Assembly (NCBI GenBank): GCA_963921195.1
Contig: OY992536.1
Span: 90,067,007-90,131,006 of the forward strand
Length of the DNA: 64,000 nt
Origin: Pegoplata infirma
Taxonomy: Eukaryota > Arthropoda > Insecta > Diptera > Anthomyiidae
Reading direction: 5' to 3'
Shown: positions 1 to 11,430 of the stretch, piece by piece
How positions within the stretch are numbered: position 1 is the stretch's first letter
How the letters are laid out: every line of letters starts with the position of its first letter
Notes under the pieces: model-generated
The model's input: the letters and a program-made list of their open reading frames with translations, nothing else
Told to the model about the DNA's origin: nothing
Database searches by the model: none
Translations under genes and position numbers: made by a program

Positions 1-74
1 TTTATAGTTTTATGTGTATATATATGAAAGGTTTATAATCAACTTTATAAAATCATCTCACTGACTATGTCTTT

Positions 75-270
75 CCCAGCAAAACTTTGGTAATGGGTAG
101 TGATTATATAACACATTACCAGGTAATGCATATAACTTATTTGTAGCATTATTTTATGATGTCTTACCAAACATTTGTTCCACAACGTATTATTTTCAAG
201 TGAAAAATAATGCATTACTAATAATTTGCTACGTAATGCATGATTATTGGAAAAAATGTATTTCATATTC
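75..270. repeat. CCCAGCAAAA-type transposon end
   Basis: The sequence starts CCCAGCAAAACTTTGGTAATG and continues with short ATTACC/GGTAAT inverted motifs. The same end, in both orientations, bounds the TA-flanked element at 26101-27913, and an inverted copy ends at 10402. It may be the left end of one element whose right end is at 10402, but the expected TA duplication is not seen here, so the pairing is uncertain. Confidence 0.5.
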
Positions 271-529
271 GGATCCAGGAATTTCATTTGGGGGGGGGAG
301 ATTTTTTTTTTTTGCCAAAAAAAATTTATGAGATCGGAAAGCAATGAAGTTTGGTTTGATGTGCAAGGGGGGGGGGGGGGGGTGTTGTTAAAAACGAAAA
401 AAAAACAAATTAAGTAAAAGCTATAGTATTTAAATCAGTTGCGACTATAGTATTATATGTAGTACTAAAAAATCCAATATTTTGAAAAAAAAAATAAAAA
501 TAAAGTATTAGTTTTTTATCAATGTTCCC

Positions 530-950
530 TTCACAAAATTTCTCAGATGTTTATACATTTTTACTACAGAAAAACTCTTAGATTTTAGAATATTTTTCAT
601 ATAGAAAAATAACCCATTTCTGAGATATTTTCCTTTATAAAAATGTTCAGATTCTAAACTTTGATAAAAAAGTACTTTAATTCTTAGACCATATTTTCTG
701 TTGAAAAACTTTCAGATTCAACATTTTTGTATAGAAAATGACTCAGATTTCTAAACTTTTTTCTATAACAATATTTTGAGATTCTAGTATTCTTTCTACC
801 AAAAAAAAAATTGAATTCTGATTCTCATATGAAAAAGTAATTCTCAGATTCCAAGAACTATTTCGTAAACAAAAATTTTCAGATCCTGAACCATATTTTG
901 TAAAAGAAAATTATCAGATACTAAAAAAAACAATCAGTTTCTTAAACATT
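530..950. repeat. Degenerate ~40-bp minisatellite, family A
   Basis: A motif of the type CAGATTCTGAGACATTTTT followed by TATAGAAAAATTCT recurs roughly every 40 bases with many substitutions. The same family appears at 5590-5715, 8815-9250, 30990-31330, 43010-43170, 45055-45370 and 45985-46500. There is no coding potential. Bases 951-1490 hold AT-rich sequence in which I see nothing else. Confidence 0.6.
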
Positions 951-1490
951 TTATGAGGAAACTAGCTTACCATCCCGGTACCTCGTTACCGGTTGTATTG
1001 AATACCGGATAATATAAAGATCAGGATTACTCTATCGATTTAAAAAAAAAATCCTCTACATAGTATTTGTTTTATTTACTTGTGGACGTTTAAGTCTTTC
1101 ATAAAATAATATTTTAATGAATAATTTAAACAATAAAATTTGAATAACTTCGCTGGTACGTAATTATGCTCGTTTCAGCGAAAAAATATATTAACAATTT
1201 TCGAGCCCTTATATCGGGTTTTAAGATTTTGTGTGAATAAATATTTCAGTAAAAAAAAAAAATTGGAATAAAAATAAGTTTGAGTGGAAAACATATAGAG
1301 AGAACAAATATGGAGTCAAAAAAGTTAAATACGTAAAATTTAAGTAAAAAGTATCATTCCATATTGTTCCCAGCTCTATTCCACTTCCTTCCCCGTTCTA
1401 TTCCTTTTCACTTCCAATTCCATCTCCTTTCGTTCCATGTAAGTTTCATTCCTCTCCGTATAATATGCGTTAAAAAAAAAAAAAGTTCTA

Positions 1491-1743
1491 TTGCCTTTAA
1501 ATTGTAGATATGAAAAGTACCATTTTACACCACTGTTACCAGGTACCCCTTTTTACCCTAAAATGTTAAAATATGTCCTTGTCTTGGGTGTTATTTCTGC
1601 GGCTTTTAGTTCAATAGTTGGATATCTCAAAATAACCATTTGCCCCCTTTTCCCCGTAAAATTATATTTTCCAAAAACTGTTTTTTTGTGCTAAGTGATC
1701 CTTTATTTAGGTGATCCTTTATTTAACATCAAGTTTCTGAACT
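1491..1743. repeat. Left outlier of the 146-bp satellite
   Basis: Degenerate units resemble the array at 4466-5460: lines of the form 'CATTTTAC..CCC', '..GAAATATAAAAAG', and 'TTTCAAG'. The array is then broken by the TIR element at 1744-3015 and resumes at 3016. Confidence 0.4.
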
Positions 1744-3015
1744 CCCGAGTAAAAAATATTATATATATTCATATAAAATTATATAAAGACATCATATATA
1801 ATCATATATAGTTTAATGCGAAAAATGAGTCGATAAAACGATATAAAAACTTATCAAATTTGATCAAATCTCATCAAATTTGATATAATTTTAATATAAT
1901 TTTATATAGTTACATGCGAAAATTAGACCCTTTTTGGAAAAAATTTATGCAATTATATATAATTAAATAAATCTATATATAAGAAAAAAAAAATTTCCCC
2001 CAAAACGCAAAAAATTGACAAAAAAAAATTGTTTCTAGGACTTAAAAATTTTCAAAAATATTTTTAGGACTTTGAAAATTTTCAAAAAAAAAAATCTGGA
2101 CTTAGAAAATTTTTTAAAAGTTATATCTAATTATATGTATTTTTTTCTTTTTCAGCCCTAGAATTTTGGGACCCCGAGTAAAAAAGATTACATATATTCA
2201 TATAAAATTATATAAAGACATCATATATAATCATATATAGTTTAATGCGAAAAATGAGTCGATAAAACCATATAAAAACTTATCAAATTTGATCAAATCT
2301 CATCAAATTTGATATAATTTTAATATAATTTTATATAGTTATATGCGAAAATTGGACCCTTTTTGAATAAAATTGATGCAATTATATATAATTAAATATA
2401 TTTATATATAAGAAAAAAAAATTTCCCCCAAAACGCAAAAAATTGACAAAAAAAAATTGTTTCCAGGACTTAAAAACTTTCAAAAATATTTTTAGGACTT
2501 TGAAAAATTTCAAAAAAAAAAAATATGGACTTAGAAAATTTTTTAAAAGTTATATCTAATTCTATGAATTTTTTTCTTTCAATTTTGCATCAGTCCTAGA
2601 ATTTTGGGACTTAATTTTTTTTTGGACTTAGAAAAATTTTCAAAAGTTATATTAAATTATATGTAAAGGACTTAGAATTTTTTTTTTAAATTTTACTCAT
2701 ATAAGATAACATACAATTTAAAAACAGTTGCATAAAGTTTTATATAAAATTACTTCAAATATTTTGTTTTATCAAATTTTATAAAAAAGAAGACAGAATT
2801 TTAAAGTTCATATGTAATTATATAAACGAACTTTAAATCATATGTTATTATATAAAAGTCAATATTTTCTGTTATATAATTTTATATAAGAAACAAATTA
2901 GAAGTGCAAATATATAAAATCACATATGATGCAACAAAAAATACATATAGATTTATAAAATAATATATGTATATATAGAACTATATATAATTATATATGA
3001 TCTTTTTTACTCGGG
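1744..3015. mobile_element. CCCGAGTAAAAAA TIR element with internal tandem duplication
   Basis: The left end CCCGAGTAAAAAATATTATA is mirrored at the right end by TATGATCTTTTTTACTCGGG. Inside, a unit of about 429 bp is present twice in direct order (from 1746 and from 2175), with the same sub-blocks in the same order and few differences. There is no open frame of note. It sits inside the 146-bp satellite (left flank TTTCTGAACT, right flank CCATTATTTC). I could not define a clean target duplication. Confidence 0.6.
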
Positions 3016-3398
3016 CCATTATTTCAAGAAATATAAGAATAACCAAATTTGCACTTTTTATCCCCTTTACGATCGGTCGCGACCCTTAGAAACAGAATTT
3101 CCAAAAATAACTTTTTAAAGCATTCAAAATTTCAGTGCCTAGGATAATTACTTCATGAAATATAAAAAGTAAAAAACACTTTTTTACAGCTCTAGAAACA
3201 GAATTTTTGAAAATACTTTAGCAGAATGTTTTTTTCACCGAAGTCCCCTACATTCCAAAATTCAAGCTTCAACGGTCATTATTATAGGAACAAAAAAAAG
3301 TACAAAAAGTACACTTTCTTACCCCCGTTAGAAACGAAATTTCCAAAAAGTACCTCTTTCAGAAGGTTTTTTTCTTCACCGAAAAATCCTACATTCCT
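3016..3398. repeat. 146-bp satellite, degenerate part
   Basis: Units contain 'CATTATTTCA.GAAATATAA', 'CTAGAAACAGAATTT' and 'TTCAAGCTTC', which align with the better conserved units at 4466-5460. The open frame at 3226-3438 is a by-product of the repeat. Confidence 0.5.
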
Positions 3399-4456
3399 TT
3401 TTATAAAAGGTTCTTTTTATAAAAGGTACTTTTTATAAAAGGTACTTTTTATAAAAGGTACTTTTTATAAAAGGTACTTTTTATAAAAGGTACTTTTTAT
3501 AAAAGGTACTTTTTATAAAAGGTACTTTTTATAAAAGGTACTTTTTATAAAAGGTACTTTTTATAAAAGGTACTTTTTATAAAAGGTACTTTTTATAAAA
3601 GGTAATTTTTATAAAAGGTAATTTTTATAAAAGGTACTTTTTATAAAAGGTACTTTTTATAAAAGGTACTTTTTATAAAAGGTACTTTTTATAAAAGGTA
3701 CTTTTTATAAAAGGTACTTTTTATAAAAGGTACTTTTTATAAAAGGTACTTTTTATAAAAGGTACTTTTTATAAAAGGTACTTTTTATAAAAGGTACTTT
3801 TTATAAAAGGTACTTTTTATAAAAGGTACTTTTTATAAAAGGTACTTTTTATAAAAGGTACATTTTATAAAAGGTACATTTTATAAAAGGTACTTTTTAT
3901 AAAAGGTACTTTTTATAAAAGGTACATTTTATAAAAGGTACTTTTTATAAAAGGTGCTTTTTATAAAAGGTACTTTTTATAAAAGGTACTTTTTATAAAA
4001 GGTACTTTTTATAAAAGGTACTTTTTATAAAAGGTACTTTTTATAAAAGGTACTTTTTATAAAAGGTACTTTTTATAAAAGGTACTTTTTATAAAAGGTA
4101 CTTTTTATAAAAGGTACATTTTATAAAAGGTACTTTTTATAAAAGGTACTTTTTATAAAAGGTACTTTTTATAAAAGGTACATTTTATAAAAGGTATTCT
4201 TTATAAAAGGTACTTTTCATAAAAGGTACTTTTTAAAAAAGGTACTTTTTAAAAAAGGTACTTTTTATAAAAGGTACTTTTTATAAAAGGTACTTTTTAT
4301 AAAAGGTACTTTTTATAAAAGGTACTTTTTATAAAAGGTACTTTTTATAAAAGGTACTTTTTATAAAAGGTACTTTTTATAAAAGGTACTTTTTATAAAA
4401 GGTACTTTTTATAAAAGGTACTTTTTATAAAAGGTACTTTTTATAAAAGGTACTTT
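3399..4456. repeat. 16-bp minisatellite, about 65 units, each with TATAAAAGG
   Basis: The unit TTTTTATAAAAGGTAC repeats head to tail for more than 1 kb with only scattered single-base variants (for example GGTAAT near 3600, GGTACA near 3860-3920, TTTAAAAAAGG near 4230). The period is 16 bases. Each unit carries a textbook TATA-box core, TATAAAAG. It grew inside the 146-bp satellite, whose units contain the related string ATATAAAAAGTACC. Confidence 0.95.
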
Positions 4457-4465
4457 TTTACCCTT

Positions 4466-5460
4466 TTTACCCCCGTAGAATCAACATTGGCAAAAACCCA
4501 GCCTTATTGAATCTTTTTTACGGAAGGTGAACCTACATTACAAATTTCAAGCTTCTAGTACCATTATTTAAGTAAATGTAAAAGGTACCAAAAGTACAGT
4601 TTTTTACCCTTTTTACCCCCTTAGAATCATCATTGGCAAAAATCCAGCCTAAATGGATCTTTATTCCGAGAGGTGAACATCAGTCCAATTTTCAAGTCTC
4701 TACGACTATTATTTCAGGAGATATAAAAAGTACCAAAAGTACACTTTTTTACCAATTTTACTCCCGTAGAATCAACATTGGCAAAAACCCAGCCTTAGTG
4801 ATTTTTTTTTTCCGGGAGGTAAACCTACATTGCAAATTTCAAGTTTCTAATACCATTATTTAAGGAAATAAAAAAGGTACCAAAAGTACAGTTTTTTACC
4901 CTTTTTACCCCCTTAGAATCATCATTGGCGAAAATTCATCCTTAGTGAATCTATATTCCGGGAGGCGAACATACAGTCCAAATTTCAGGTCTCTGTGACA
5001 ATTATTTAAGAAAATATTAAAGGTACCAAAAGTACAGTTTTTTACCCTTTATACCCCCTTAGAATCAACATTGGCAAAAGTCCAGCCTTACAGGATCTAC
5101 ATTCCGGGAGGTAAACATACAGTCCAAATTTCAAGTCTCTATGACCATTATTTCATGAGATATAAAAAGTACCAAAAGTACAGTTTTTTACCCTTTTTAC
5201 CCCCTTGGAATCAACACTGGCAAAAATCCGGCCTTAGTGTATCTATGTTCCGGGAGGTGAACATACAGTCCAAATTTCAAGTCTCTGTGACCATTATTTC
5301 AGGAGATATAAAAAGTACCAAAAGTACAGTTTTTTACCCTTTTTACCCCCTTAGAATCAACACTGGCAAAAATCCAGCCTTAGTGGATCTATATTCCGGG
5401 AGGTGCACCTACAGTCCAAATTTCAAGTCTCTAGCTTCAGCGGTTTGGGCTGGGCGATGA
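4466..5460. repeat. 146-bp satellite array, seven clear units
   Basis: The anchor 'TAGAATCAACATTGGC' or a near variant occurs at about 4477, 4623, 4768, 4915, 5061, 5207 and 5353, a period of 145-147 bp. Each unit also carries ATTCCGGGAGGTGAAC, TTTCAAGTCTCT, CCATTATTTCAGGAGATATA and AAAAGTACAG. The open frames at 4633-4863 and 5071-5460 are read-through of these units. The last unit ends in a unique tail, AGCGGTTTGGGCTGGGCGAT. Confidence 0.93.
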
Positions 5461-5464
5461 TGAA

Positions 5465-5503
5465 TCAGTCAATAAGTCAGTCAGTCAGTCAGTCAGTCAG
5501 TCA
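5465..5503. repeat. (AGTC)n microsatellite
   Basis: About nine AGTC tetranucleotides follow the satellite tail at once, then a TATATATATAG stretch. Confidence 0.9.
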
Positions 5504-6001
5504 CATTACTCTTTTATATATATAGATTTTGATACACTTCTAAAAATTAAATCTTAAATTTTATAGCATTTTTTAATAGAAAAATTTTAAGGTTTTAATG
5601 CCATCTAATGTTTTTTAAGACAATTTCTAAGAATCTTGAACATTTTTTTATAAAATAATTATTATTATTAGAAAAATTTACATATTCTGAGACACATTTC
5701 CTGTAGAAAAATTCCTACACTCAAAAAAATATGTTAGTAAAAAAGTTTGTAAAATTGTTTGTATCCCAACTTTACAACTTTTTTACTAAATTGTACTAAA
5801 AAAATATTTTTTTGTAATTCGTTTTAGTAAACTTGCGTTACAAACTATTAATTTTTTACTGATTTTTTAATAATTTTTTCAGTTGATTTTTTAAAAATTT
5901 CGTATTAACTTTTCGCTTTTCTTTTCTAGAATAGTAATGCACTAATGAAATACAAAAAGAAAATGTTATTAAAATATTTGGAAATTAAAAAGAGCATTTA
6001 A

Positions 6002-6660
6002 AACAAGTAAAAAAGTTAAATTCGGCCTTGCCGAATGTAGTGATACCCTCCACAATTTCAAAAAGATTATTGCAAACAACTTTATTTAAAAGGAAATTAC
6101 TTTTGAAAAAAAAAAAAAAAATTAAAAAAAATCCGCGAAAAAAAATTTTGGTAAAAAAAAAAAAATTCCGCGATTTTTTTCTTTTTTTGTCAAAAAATAT
6201 GTTCGTACTTGTTTAAATTCCATTTGGTGTTCAATTATGTTCACATATGTTAACCAGAAGCCGAATTAAATCATTTTGTATTTTTAGGTTATGTTGAATG
6301 TACTGAAATTTTTGAGGTGTGCTTACATTTTCGTTCATAACTTTTGAACCGCTGAACCGATATCGCTCAAATGCAATACCAAACTTCTCGGGAGAACTTC
6401 CAACATATATGTTAAGTTTCAGTCATCTCTGTGCAATATTTTGTCGGCGAGAGCATTTTCCACAGACAGACGGACAGACGGACAGACGGACAGACGGACA
6501 GACGGACAGACGGACAGACGGACATCGCTAGAATGTCTTAAAATCGATCGGGCATCATGAATATATATACTTTATGGGGTCCCAGACCGATATTTCGATG
6601 AGTTACAAACGGAATGACAAACTTATATATACCCTATATCACTAAGTGGAGGGTATAAAA
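6002..6660 (+). repeat. Dispersed GGAGGGTATA repeat, copy 1
   Basis: It begins AACAAGTAAAAAAGTTAAAT, then TTCGGCCTTGCCGAA and ATACCCTCCAC, and ends GTGGAGGGTATAAAA, so the ends are mutually inverted. Near the 3' side are a (GACGGACA)n minisatellite (about 6466-6525), ATCGCTAGAATGTCTTAAAA and a TATATATACTTTATGGGGTC block. The open frames here are incidental. Other copies are listed separately. Confidence 0.85.
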
Positions 6661-6805
6661 ATATACAGTTAGTTATTTTTTTATTTTAATGGTAAAACTG
6701 CGTTTTGATGAGTATGAATATGTTTATTATTTTCAATATTGAATTACACTTATTAGTCAGCTTCATTGTAACTACTTTGTTTTCTTTCAAATAAAAAAAT
6801 ATATA

Positions 6806-7445
6806 AACAAGTAAAAAAGTTAAATTCGGCCTTGCCGAATGTAGTGATACCCTCCACAATTTCAAAAAGATTATTGCAAAAAACTTTATTTAAAAGGAAA
6901 TTACTTTTGAAAAAAAAAAATTTTTGAAAAAAAAATTTTCCGCGAAAAAAAATTTTGGTAAAAAAAATCCGCGATTTTTTTGTTTTTTTGTCAAAAAATA
7001 TGTTCGTACTTGTTTAAATACCATTTGGTGTTCAATTATGTTCACATATGCCAACCATAAGCCGATTTAAAGCATTTTGTATTTTTAGGTTATGTTGAAT
7101 GTACTGAAATTTTTAAGGTGCGCTTACATTTTCGTTCATAACTTTTGAACCGCTGAGCCGATATCGCTCAAATGCAATACCAAACTTCTCGGGAGAACTT
7201 CCAATAAATATGTTAAGTTTCAGTCATTTCTGTGCAATATTTTGTCCGCGACAGCATTTTCCACAGACAGACGGACAGACGGACAGACGGACAGACGGAC
7301 AGACGGACATCGCTAGAATGTCTTAAAATCGATCGGGCATCATGAATATATATACTTTATGGGGTCCCAGATCGATATTTCGATGAGTTACAAACAGAAT
7401 GACAAACTTATATATACCCTCTATCACTAAGTGGAGGGTATAAAA
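6806..7445 (+). repeat. Dispersed GGAGGGTATA repeat, copy 2
   Basis: This is nearly the same sequence as 6002-6660 in the same orientation, about 0.8 kb downstream, with a shorter (GACGGACA)n tract at about 7265-7310. Confidence 0.85.
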
Positions 7446-7646
7446 AGGGAACAAAATGCAGTAAAGAGAAGATATGCAAAATTAAAAAAAAAACTACCTT
7501 TTTCAATTCTTTTTTCTTTCTTCTCCACTTGCGGTCCTTTTTTGTTTTACGCTATCTGCGAATTTTTTTTTCTTGTGTACAGTGTACACAAAGGGTTGAT
7601 TTCTTAATACTCAGAATAGTATTGGTAATTTTGTGTACTTTTCTTC

Positions 7647-8128
7647 CACTGTTGCCAACTATTTTTAACCAAAAACCTCTAAATTTCACGGAAAAAGCGC
7701 TAGAAACCGCCAAAAATTAATTTAGCGGGGAAAATTTAAAATTTTCCCGCTAAATTACAAAAAAAAGCGCTGCCATTTTTGATTGACAAAAAAGAAAAAT
7801 TAAAAAAAACATCCAAATTATTTTTTCTACAAAAATTTACTTTTCATTAAAAACGCGCAAGAAACGGTAGAAAAAATTTTAGCGGGAAAATACAAAATTC
7901 TCCCGCTAAATTTCAAAAAAAGCGCTAAAATTCGACAAACTTGGCGTTTTTTATTGAAAAAAAAAAATAAAAATTTAAAAAAACCTCTAAATATGTTCCA
8001 CTAAATCCAAATAAAAAGCGCTAGATTTTCCCGCTAAAGCACCGTTCCCGCTAAAACCAATTTTCCCCCGCTAAATCCAAACAAAAAGCGCTAGATTTAG
8101 CGGGAAAACCTCCAACTTGGCAACAGTG
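7647..8128. mobile_element. hAT-type MITE with 8-bp duplication TTTTCTTC
   Basis: The termini CACTGTTGCCAA and TTGGCAACAGTG are perfect inverted repeats. The same 8 bases, TTTTCTTC, lie on each side (7639-7646, 8129-8136), which is diagnostic of a hAT-type insertion. The 482-bp interior is built from repeated 'AAAAGCGCTAGATTTAGCGGGAAA'-like blocks in both orientations. No open frame. Confidence 0.85.
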
Positions 8129-8814
8129 TTTTCTTCATGCCTTTCTTTCTATTATTCAGTTGAAAAATAACATTTGAATTGACAACGTCGCGGAGCGGAA
8201 GAAATAAAAAAATGTACAAACAACAAAATATTACAACACAAAATACAGGTAACCAAATGTATTTTTGTTTAAAATTAACTCTTTTTTTTAGGACAATAAA
8301 TAAAACAAAATAGAAAATGATGAAAGCAGGTAACAAGTGTATATTTATGTGTTCCATTTAAATAATATCAATATTATGTATTTTTTATTCTAGAACACCA
8401 ATTTATTCAACATGTCTATTTATTCAACACAATTTTCAAAGCATTAATTTTATGTGGAATGGAATTTATATTTTGTATTAAACAAAATGTATTCAATATT
8501 TTCTCTTACATATTTCAGATTAAAAATTCAAACAAAATCTGACTTGCATTGAAATAGTAATGGCGACAACAAGCGCAATACGCAGTTTACATATAGTAAA
8601 AAAAGACCAAAAATTTAAAATACACAATTTACAATTTTTTTACAAAAAAATTTAGTAATACTAATTTTTTTAGTTTTTTTTTAAGATTACTAATTTTTGA
8701 AAACCAAAGTTTGTAATGGTAACTGAAAAAGTTATCGGGCACAAATTGAAAACTTTATTAGTAATGGTAACAGACTTTTTTGTAAGGAATACTAACAAAT
8801 TTTTATGAGTGTAG

Positions 8815-9250
8815 GATTTTCCAACAGAAAAACTTTCATCAGAAAAATCTACATCAGAAAAATTTCAATCTGAAAAACTTTTTATACACAAAAAATCTCT
8901 CAAAAAAATAATAGGTTTTGATAAACTTTTCGTATAGAAAAATTAGCAGATCTAAAAGATATCCTAAACAGAAAAAAATATATTTCCTTATAGAACAACT
9001 CAGATTCTGAGCATTTTGTCTGTAGAAATCTTTCCGATTCTAAGATTTTTATTTTTTTTAAGTTCTTGGCAGATTCTGAAACATTTTTTCTAAGGAAAAA
9101 TTCTCAGGTGCTCAGAAAAGTTATAAGATATTTTTCTGAAATTTTTAGATAATTATTCAATCAAAAATTTCTTACATTCAGAGTCAGATAAGTATCAAAA
9201 CATTTTCTAAAAATAAAGTCTGGAATTTTTAAATATTTTTCTATATAATA
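8815..9250. repeat. Family A minisatellite
   Basis: Degenerate 'CAGATTCTGA..ATTTTT..TAGAAAAATTCT' units, as at 530-950. From 9251 to 9760 I see only AT-rich sequence. Confidence 0.55.
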
Positions 9251-9775
9251 GTGGTTTTCACCCTTGATAGAAAACAAGAAAAGAATCGAAGAATTGAAGA
9301 AAACAACAAAATGTTTGACAGATACAACAACAAAATACTGGTTTTTCTCAGTTTCTTGGTTTCTTCTTTTATGTAGAAAATTTCTTCGACTTGATGCTTG
9401 AGTAAGTTAAAGTATAGAAAAAAATAAAAGTTCCTAGACCAACAAAACCGCTGATTAGAAAGGCATTTAATTATTTTGTGATATTTTCAGACTTTTTATA
9501 CGAAATTTAAAATGAAAATGATTAATTTTATTTTTGTTAAAAATCGTGTTGTTTAATATTATTTCGTCGTTTTAATTATGTAAAATAATTTGAAGTTATA
9601 GAAAATGTTAGTGTGAGAAAATTTGTTTAAATAGTTGTTCACTCTTTAGTGGAAAAAATCGGTAGAAAACTTTCTTGTAGGAAATTTCCTCAAAAGTTTC
9701 CTATGAAGGGTGAAAACCGCTAATGCTTTTTCCTTAGAAAATGATAAGGAAAGTTTTTTGATTAGAAAATGTTCA

Positions 9776-9935
9776 CGACTTTTTTTTTAAGTTTTTCATA
9801 TTTCTTTCGATCCTTGTTCCTTTCCATTCCCTTCCCTTTTCCCTTTTCTGTTTTCTTTTCCTTTTTTTTATTTTTCTTCTCTTTTCCTTTCTCTTTTTTT
9901 TCTTTTGAAATCGTTTTGGGGGGGAGAAATCCCAT
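9776..9935 (+). repeat. Polypyrimidine tract
   Basis: Almost pure T/C on the plus strand, mostly TTTCC and TTTTCTT runs. It produces a Phe/Ser/Pro-rich frame that is not a gene. A short inverted G-run/C-run pair at 9917-9950 ends in CCTGGATCC, which mirrors GGATCCAGG at 270-278. Confidence 0.8.
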
Positions 9936-10086
9936 TCTCCCCCCCCCTGGATCCGCGCCTGCTTATATTTGGTTACATTATGTATTATTTGAAAGTTTGA
10001 AATAATGCATTATTTATAATTGGAGGCATAATGCATTACAATAATATAAAAAATAATTATTTTATAAAAAATGCATAAGTTTAAAC

Positions 10087-10402
10087 TAGAGATGCTCTCA
10101 CGACAGGAAATTTCTAACGACACACACTCACGAGCATATTTTATCTACCTTATATTGCGTTCTGGTATGCTATATTATATACCTTCCTCGTAACCTATAA
10201 AATATCATATATTTTACACCTTACTCGTATTCTTCGTTATAAATTTATGACTTATTTTATACCTTACTGGTATTCTTTGTGATAATGTGGATGCATTACT
10301 TTGAGTCTCATCGCCTGTTAAAATCATCAATGCTGCAATGTATAAAATAAGAGATCCTATACCTTATTTTATACCTTATTTGGTAATCTAAGTTTTGCTG
10401 GG
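10087..10402. repeat. Transposon debris ending in GTTTTGCTGGG
   Basis: The start (CTAGAGATGCTCTCACGACAG) resembles the hAT element at 39547-40130. The end (CTAAGTTTTGCTGGG) is the inverted CCCAGCAAAA terminus also seen at 75 and 26101. Between them are repeated TATACCTTA motifs. Confidence 0.45.
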
Positions 10403-10429
10403 TTACGGCATAAATAAATTTGGGAAAGT

Positions 10430-10760
10430 TTGAAGAAATATTTTTTTTAAACTATTTTATTCAAAAATAATGTTTTTACAAATTATTTTTTTTTTAATAT
10501 AATATTTTTAATTATTTTTTTTAATTTATACAATTAAAATTTTAATTATTTTTTTTTTTTAATTTTAATTAAATTTTTTAATTTATAGTATTAAGTTTTT
10601 AATTAAATAAATATCCATTTATTTTTAATTAACGACATACAAATATTTTTAATTTATTTGCGCATTTTAGTGATTGGTCCGGATTTAATTAATTTTTTAA
10701 TTAAATCTACGAATTTTTTAATTAAATATTTTTTTCATTTTTTTCTGTGTATTAAAAAGA
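10430..10760. repeat. AT-only repeat, inverted copy of 49690-50050
   Basis: Both copies share AATTAATTTTTTAATTAAAT and a GCGCATTTTAGTGATTGGTC block in opposite orientation. The copy here ends in a TTTTTTCTGTGTA terminus like those of the TA-flanked MITEs. Confidence 0.6.
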
Positions 10761-10926
10761 GAAAAGGGAGAAAAATTATCAGAATCTGATTTCTCATAAT
10801 CAGTTACATATTACTTCAAGGGAAAGACGGCGAAAGAAAAATTCAAAAATATATGCAGCTATGTAAATTAAAAAAAACTTGGGCCCCCTGCGAAATAGAA
10901 TCCTTGATACGCCCCTGTTTGTATCA

Positions 10927-10995
10927 AGTGACTTTGGCACGATGGGTAGAGTGTCTGGACAGAATGTAGTTGATTGCGGGATCGATTCCCCAACA
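10927..10995 (+). repeat. tRNA-like sequence with A and B boxes
   Basis: TGGCACGATGGGTAG resembles a pol III A box region, and GCGGGATCGATTCCCC is a good T-arm/B box. No full cloverleaf with a paired acceptor stem is apparent, so I treat it as a SINE head or relic and not as a tRNA gene. Confidence 0.5.
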
Positions 10996-11157
10996 TTTTA
11001 TTAAAAATGTTTTAAAATATAATTCAATAAAAAAATTGTAAAAATAACCTACGAAATCGTTAATTTTTAAAAGTTCGAAATTGTTGTACAGTAAAATTGC
11101 CGTGCCATTTTGAAGTTTTTCAGAACAAAATTGGGGCAAAATTAAAAAAAAAATATG

Positions 11158-11430
11158 TGTCTTGTTTTCCATTATATTTATAAATTTTAATGTGCTGAAT
11201 ACGAATATCAAAAAATTTTTAAAATCGGTCAAACGGTTTTTGAAATATCGCTTAAATTTCCAAAAAAAAAAAAAAAAATGGCGGTTTTTTCTTACGATCA
11301 GGAGTTTTAAAAAAACAAATCGTAAAATTTCAAATAGCGATATCTCGAAAACCGTTCGACCGATTTTAATTTTGTTTCTATATTCGTGTTCAGCTCATTA
11401 AAGTTATTAATATGATGTATCGCAAGACAT
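11158..11430. repeat. Small palindromic element, TGTCTTG ends
   Basis: The left arm (TGTCTTG...AAAATCGGTCAAACGGTTTT) is mirrored by the right arm (AAAACCGTTCGACCGATTTT...CAAGACA). A diverged relative of one arm lies at 55450-55550. Bases 11431-12008 hold degenerate CAGCAGAAAAATCTGC repeats and nothing else recognisable. Confidence 0.6.

Larger units (their letters stand above)
5718..8811. mobile_element. TA-flanked element with CACTCA termini, interrupted
   Basis: The left end CACTCAAAAAAATATGTTAG and the right end CTAACAAATTTTTATGAGTG are inverted copies, flanked by TA on both sides (5716-5717, 8812-8813). This fits a Tc1/mariner-type non-autonomous element. It holds two dispersed repeats (6002-6660, 6806-7445) and a hAT-type MITE (7647-8128). 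No transposase frame is visible. Confidence 0.65.

Noticed and set aside
3399..4456. CRISPR-like regular repeat
   Set aside because: Units are head to tail with no spacers, in a eukaryotic transposon-rich context.
4633..5460. 76- and 129-codon frames
   Set aside because: They are read-through of the 146-bp satellite and repeat themselves in protein sequence.
9769..10005. Phe/Ser/Pro-rich 78-codon frame
   Set aside because: It is a polypyrimidine tract.
75..10402. One 10-kb CCCAGCAAAA element spanning the first sixth of the window
   Set aside because: The ends match in sequence, but the flanks lack the TA duplication seen at 26101-27913, so they may be two separate fragments.
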